From an uncultured Bacteroides sp. (lineage in GTDB: Bacteria > Bacteroidota > Bacteroidia > Bacteroidales > Bacteroidaceae), in contig CASFPE010000027.1 of assembly GCA_949296575.1 (NCBI GenBank), positions 19,054 through 83,053 on the forward strand: a stretch of 64,000 bases of DNA. The letters run 5' to 3'. Position 1 is the first letter of the stretch; every line of letters starts with the position of its first letter. A program made the translations under genes and the position numbers. This document shows positions 60,818 to 64,000 of the stretch, piece after piece. The notes under the pieces were generated by a model that made no database searches, was not told the origin of the DNA, and saw only the letters and a list, made by a program, of their open reading frames with translations.

Positions 60818-62201
60818 ATCTCAAATCTTCTTCTTCAATAGGTCTGACAAGTAACTTGTATTCATTCTCTGTAGAAATAGAAACAAGACGCTTATATACA
60901 TTAGGATTGTTCGCCCCTATTAAAGCACCTCGTTCCTCACCCATTATTATTAACGGAGTTAACAAATCAGGAATTCGCACCTCTATTGAGGCTTTTGGGT
61001 TTTGTTGGAGGTGTCTTTCTATTAACTGCTTATAATTTCCTTTCGGACGTTTTCCATTTAGTTCTTTATCATCAGCAATGATATAAGCTATTCCTTGCAT
61101 AATTTCAGCTATAGAATATCCAACCTCTTCATTATTACCAAATAATAAAATGTTGGGGGTCAATATAAATTTGTCATAAAAGAATTTGACCTCGTAGCGA
61201 CTAACAATGTATTTCCTTTTTGACAATAATGAATCAGATGAAATGATGTCCTCAATAGTAGCAGAATCATCTTTGCATAGAATAGGAAATGGCATTATTA
61301 AATCGCCTACACTTGAAAATAAATTCTTAATAGCATTGTATGGAGCATGTTCACAGCCTAAAACTGCACAAACATGGCGATTATGCAAATAATGTCCTCC
61401 ACGAATTATGTCTGGTAATCTTTCATCATTTTCGGCAGGATGAACGCAGGATATATTTGCTCTAATCTCTCTATCTGGACAAGGAATAGCATCATGGTCA
61501 TCATGTTGCATCTTCTGATTTTCTTTCAGAGATTTAGCCTTTGTCCTGAATGCGACAGCTCCAAATTTATCAAATTGGTCTATTTGTACTCGTATCTTAA
61601 ACCCTTTGTTCCATTGTTTATAATAGGGATTATTTGCGCAATGAAAATTCGGGTGATTCCATAAGATTTGATCCGGCAAACAATTCACACTATAAAGCAA
61701 TCGGCACAAATCACATACAAAAGTAAAGTTGAAACCTTTAAGTTCGAAAGAAATAATTTGTATCTCATTAGTAAAACGCCTGTGGTTCGGATTTGTACTT
61801 CCAATAGTATCAGCAAGTCCTGCTATAAATCTTCTCTTAAGATTATCATCCACCAAAGATTTTACAAGCGTGCTAATTGTCACATGAGTTCGTAAATCGC
61901 CTTTACAGGAAATACCATAAGATTCTAAATCGGCAATCAAATCTGACAAATCGCCATCAAATAGAATATCCCATAGTCCACTCTCCGCTGCCTCAAAATA
62001 CGCTGTGACATTATAAATATTTTTGAATAATGGGTTCACAACATTCATTATATCCCGTGTAATATCAGAAACCCTTGTCGGGTTTGTCTTGTACGACCCC
62101 CATTGTTTATAAGGCAAACGAATTCTCAATCTATTCTCTGCATTCCCAAAGATTCCACCGCCTATAATAAAGCCTAAAAGATATGCTCTATCCGTATCCA
62201 T
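60807..62201 (-). CDS. LAGLIDADG-like protein lacking catalytic acids, His/Cys-rich centre
   Basis: This 464-residue protein begins with YLLGFIIGGG (residues 7-16) and later has FIAGLADTIGS (125-135). These positions and contexts resemble the two LAGLIDADG motifs of homing endonucleases. At the catalytic acid position of each motif are Gly15 and Ile133 instead of Asp. The centre has a Cys/His cluster (Cys241, Cys252, His254, His270, His273, His276, Cys278, Cys283, His285), possibly a zinc site. The C-terminal third is unassigned. The gene lies 2 bases after the methyltransferase gene and overlaps the small nuclease-like gene by 11 bases. I infer a DNA-recognition role; catalysis by this protein is doubtful. 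Confidence 0.6.
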   Translation of the reverse strand: MDTDRAYLLGFIIGGGIFGNAENRLRIRLPYKQWGSYKTNPTRVSDITRDIMNVVNPLFKNIYNVTAYFEAAESGLWDILFDGDLSDLIADLESYGISCKGDLRTHVTISTLVKSLVDDNLKRRFIAGLADTIGSTNPNHRRFTNEIQIISFELKGFNFTFVCDLCRLLYSVNCLPDQILWNHPNFHCANNPYYKQWNKGFKIRVQIDQFDKFGAVAFRTKAKSLKENQKMQHDDHDAIPCPDREIRANISCVHPAENDERLPDIIRGGHYLHNRHVCAVLGCEHAPYNAIKNLFSSVGDLIMPFPILCKDDSATIEDIISSDSLLSKRKYIVSRYEVKFFYDKFILTPNILLFGNNEEVGYSIAEIMQGIAYIIADDKELNGKRPKGNYKQLIERHLQQNPKASIEVRIPDLLTPLIIMGEERGALIGANNPNVYKRLVSISTENEYKLLVRPIEEEDLRYEK

Positions 62202-62203
62202 AA

Positions 62204-63259
62204 TTAAAATCTATTCTTTTGAAACACTTGTTCCATTATGGCTAAAGCTACACTTTGCGCCAAAGAAACAGGTACTGCATTTCCAATAACCTTATACATG
62301 GCAACAATATTCTTAGGGCTATCATCGATGAATAGGAAATCATCTGGGAATGATTGTATGCGAGCAACTTCTCTAATTGTATATCGTCTATTTTCTGTTG
62401 GATGAATTATACCACAATTTTCCGGTTGAGCGGAAGCTGTAATAGTTCCGTTTATTTCATCACGAGAAAATCTCCTATAAAAATTAGGAGAACGATATTT
62501 TTTCATATTATCTCTTATTCGTTGAAATCGAGGTGCCAATTTTTCATATGGTACATCTTTCCACGACCCGCCCTCTGGAATATATTTTATCATCTCAAGA
62601 GCTTGAGGGGACAATCCCCAATCTACTTGATTTTTAACAGTATTAGGAATGTCTAATATATGGCGAAGCGTTAAATGTTCTTTTTTTTGCTTCGGTGGAA
62701 AAATGAAATTAACCCCCAAGTCTTTTCGTACTCCAACAAAAAAGACTCTTTGTCTATTTTGAGGAACACCATAATCAGAAGCATTTAGCAACTTGTGAAC
62801 CACATTATAGCCTACCTCATTCATTGCGGACAAATCTTCAACAATGACATCAGCCAAATTCCTTCCATCTATGTATTTGGTAGACAATAACCCACGAACA
62901 TTCTCAAAAACAATGACTTTTGGCATCTTATCTTGGATGATACGAAGACATTCTTTGTACAACATACCTCTCGAATCATATACACCTTTCCGACTTCCCG
63001 CACTTGAAAATGGTTGACATGGAAATCCTGCGGTCAAAATGTCTCCCTGTGGAATTTCTTTCTCATCAACTGTACGAATGTCGCGACCATCTATATCCCC
63101 TAAATTAAGAGAATAAACAGCCTGTGCATCAGCATCAAAATCATTAGCCCATACTTTCTCAAACCCAGCTTTTTCAAAGCCAAGGTCAAGACCTCCACAC
63201 CCAGAAAAGAGGGAAATGAGTTTGGGCTTGTCGCTATGTTTTGATGCAGTTTCCGTCAT
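62204..63259 (-). CDS. DNA (cytosine-5) methyltransferase
   Basis: This 351-residue enzyme transfers methyl from SAM to cytosine C5. Motif I: LFSGCGGLDLGF (17-28). Motif IV: GFPCQPFSSAG with catalytic Cys81 (P80-C81-Q82). Motif VI: ENV (119-121). Motif VIII: QNRQRVFFVG (from Gln167). Motif X: YKVIGNAVPVSLAQSV near the end. A target recognition segment of about 90 residues lies between motifs VIII and IX. It heads an operon with the LAGLIDADG-like and nuclease-like genes, as in restriction-modification systems. Base composition is AT-rich, unlike most of the window. Confidence 0.93.
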   Translation of the reverse strand: MTETASKHSDKPKLISLFSGCGGLDLGFEKAGFEKVWANDFDADAQAVYSLNLGDIDGRDIRTVDEKEIPQGDILTAGFPCQPFSSAGSRKGVYDSRGMLYKECLRIIQDKMPKVIVFENVRGLLSTKYIDGRNLADVIVEDLSAMNEVGYNVVHKLLNASDYGVPQNRQRVFFVGVRKDLGVNFIFPPKQKKEHLTLRHILDIPNTVKNQVDWGLSPQALEMIKYIPEGGSWKDVPYEKLAPRFQRIRDNMKKYRSPNFYRRFSRDEINGTITASAQPENCGIIHPTENRRYTIREVARIQSFPDDFLFIDDSPKNIVAMYKVIGNAVPVSLAQSVALAIMEQVFQKNRF

Positions 63260-63325
63260 TGCTATTTAATTGTAAATTAAAACATTGAGGGCGTGTCTTA
63301 ATGGCACACCCTATCTATCCAAGTG

Positions 63326-63333
63326 CAAAGATA
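63326..63333 (-). promoter_or_regulatory. Bacteroidota -7 box for the methyltransferase operon
   Basis: The minus strand reads TATCTTTG, followed by CAC, 67 bases upstream of ATG 63259. No clear -33. Confidence 0.55.
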
Positions 63334-63396
63334 CGACATTCCCAGCGTATTACAGAATAAAATCTATGTTTTTTGCGTTTATATCACCATTTTTAT

Positions 63397-64000
63397 TTAT
63401 CTATGAATTTTGGGATGCTTTGTGATTCTTCTGCACAACCTGTCGAACTGCTCCTTGAACCATTCTCCAATCAGTTGCCTGTTGATGGCAAGTACCAGTT
63501 TCGATTTGTCCGCCGGGTCTTTCACCACTTGGAAGCCTGCTTCCTCTGTCTTGAACTTCCGCCTGTGCTCTTCCGAATAGAGCTCGCCTTCGTAGAACAA
63601 CGGCTTGCCGCTGATGAGCGTGGCGGTCTGCCTTTCGCTGAAGCCGACTTTGAGGCAGAACCTCTCCATGTGCACCAGCTCTTGAAACAGTGGAAACCAT
63701 TTCTTGGCTTTTTGGATAATGGATTTCAGGAATGACGCTTCCTCTTGGTGTGCCGCTTCCTTGTCCGCCATCTCCCTGCGGTGCTGGGCTTGCAGTTCCA
63801 TCAATTGGCGGCTGTGTCCCTCCTGCTGCCGCTCCATCTGCTGTTGCAATAATTCGAAACTCTCGTCACGGGCGGCAACCTCGCCTTGCAAGGTTCGGTT
63901 GTCGGCTTCAAGCTCTTTCAATTTGCCGCTTCCCAAAAGAGAACCTACCTTTGCCACGAGTGCCGTTTTCGCCTCGGTCTTGGCGGCTTCCAGCTTCTCC
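63397..64000 (-). CDS. MobV-type relaxase/mobilization protein, C-terminal part
   Basis: The frame enters from the right edge and ends at 63397, giving about 200 visible residues. It starts inside a Glu/Gln-rich coiled coil (EKLEAAKTEAKTALVAKVG, then ELEADNRTLQGEVAARDES, HSRQLMELQAQHRREMAD). It ends with a globular tail (AGFQVVKDPADKSKLVLAINRQLIGEWFKEQFDRL split by position). This pattern is typical of the C-terminus of MobV/Pre-type relaxases of Bacteroidales mobilizable elements. The catalytic N-terminus lies beyond the window, so the call is from the tail only. It implies that the adjacent methyltransferase module belongs to a mobilizable island. The gap between this gene and the methyltransferase contains no gene. 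Confidence 0.6.
   Translation of the reverse strand, partial: EKLEAAKTEAKTALVAKVGSLLGSGKLKELEADNRTLQGEVAARDESFELLQQQMERQQEGHSRQLMELQAQHRREMADKEAAHQEEASFLKSIIQKAKKWFPLFQELVHMERFCLKVGFSERQTATLISGKPLFYEGELYSEEHRRKFKTEEAGFQVVKDPADKSKLVLAINRQLIGEWFKEQFDRLCRRITKHPKIHR

Noticed and set aside
63273..63310. Imperfect inverted repeat GGGCGTGT/CACACCC as a terminator or attachment site
   Set aside because: The stem is short with a mismatch, lacks a U-run, and no direct-repeat partner is visible inside the window.
1..64000. tRNA, rRNA or riboswitch genes
   Set aside because: I looked for tRNA-like arms and rRNA sequence in the gaps and found none that I could support. A covariance-model scan would be decisive; I could not run one.

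Overview
The window is chromosomal DNA of a member of the order Bacteroidales (Bacteroidota). The evidence is the many promoters of the Bacteroidota type (TAnnTTTG at -7, in a few cases with TTTG about 20 bases upstream), a complete Mfa/Fim-type fimbrial locus of lipoprotein pilins, a Wzi-like capsule barrel protein, secreted proteins ending in T9SS-like C-terminal domains, an electron-bifurcating [FeFe] hydrogenase and a MobV-type mobilization protein. Most of the window is moderately GC-rich. From about 51.6 kb, and most clearly from 60 to 63.3 kb, it becomes AT-rich, which suggests acquired DNA. I cannot name the species or genus from sequence alone.

Layout: 0-1.5 kb is the N-terminal part of a PEP-synthase-like protein. 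1.8-3.2 kb is glutamate dehydrogenase. 3.4-17.4 kb is a fimbrial locus on the minus strand: AraC regulator, DUF3575 protein, OmpA/TPR lipoprotein, Mfa2/FimB-type anchor, major pilin, three accessory pilins and a 1526-residue candidate tip adhesin. 17.6-19.8 kb is a translationally coupled trio containing an IbrA/IbrB-type pair (PAPS-reductase-like protein plus ParB-like protein). 19.9-25.7 kb holds housekeeping genes: a coiled-coil membrane protein, yicC, gmk, nadD, transketolase and rpiB. 25.8-28.2 kb is a secreted leucine-rich-repeat protein.

28.6-44.9 kb is dominated by hydrogen metabolism. The trimeric NADH/ferredoxin-dependent [FeFe] hydrogenase hydBAC comes first, then a copper ATPase with a Fur-family repressor and a beta-galactosidase with an SGNH hydrolase. 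A second, separate [FeFe] hydrogenase of group B type follows, in an overlapping operon with the H-cluster maturases hydE, hydG and hydF. Non-coding gaps in this part carry tandem repeats (33.0-33.15 kb and a 24/48-bp minisatellite at 45.12-45.32 kb). 45.5-51.6 kb has an HU-like protein, a 1159-residue secreted protein, the Wzi-like protein and a small lipoprotein.

51.7-52.5 kb is a candidate GNAT toxin-antitoxin pair whose first gene is only 56 codons. 52.6-59.2 kb is a surface-polysaccharide cluster of glycosyltransferases and a sugar epimerase, interrupted by an AlbA/Schlafen-type ATP-binding protein with a TPSD tandem repeat. 59.3-60.1 kb is a fic gene broken by a perfect 5-bp tandem duplication.

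60.2-63.3 kb is an AT-rich three-gene module: an m5C DNA methyltransferase, a LAGLIDADG-like protein lacking both catalytic acids, and a small PD-(D/E)XK-like protein. It lies next to the tail of a MobV relaxase gene that runs off the window. I regard this module, possibly an unusual restriction-modification or defence system, as the best candidate for something undescribed.
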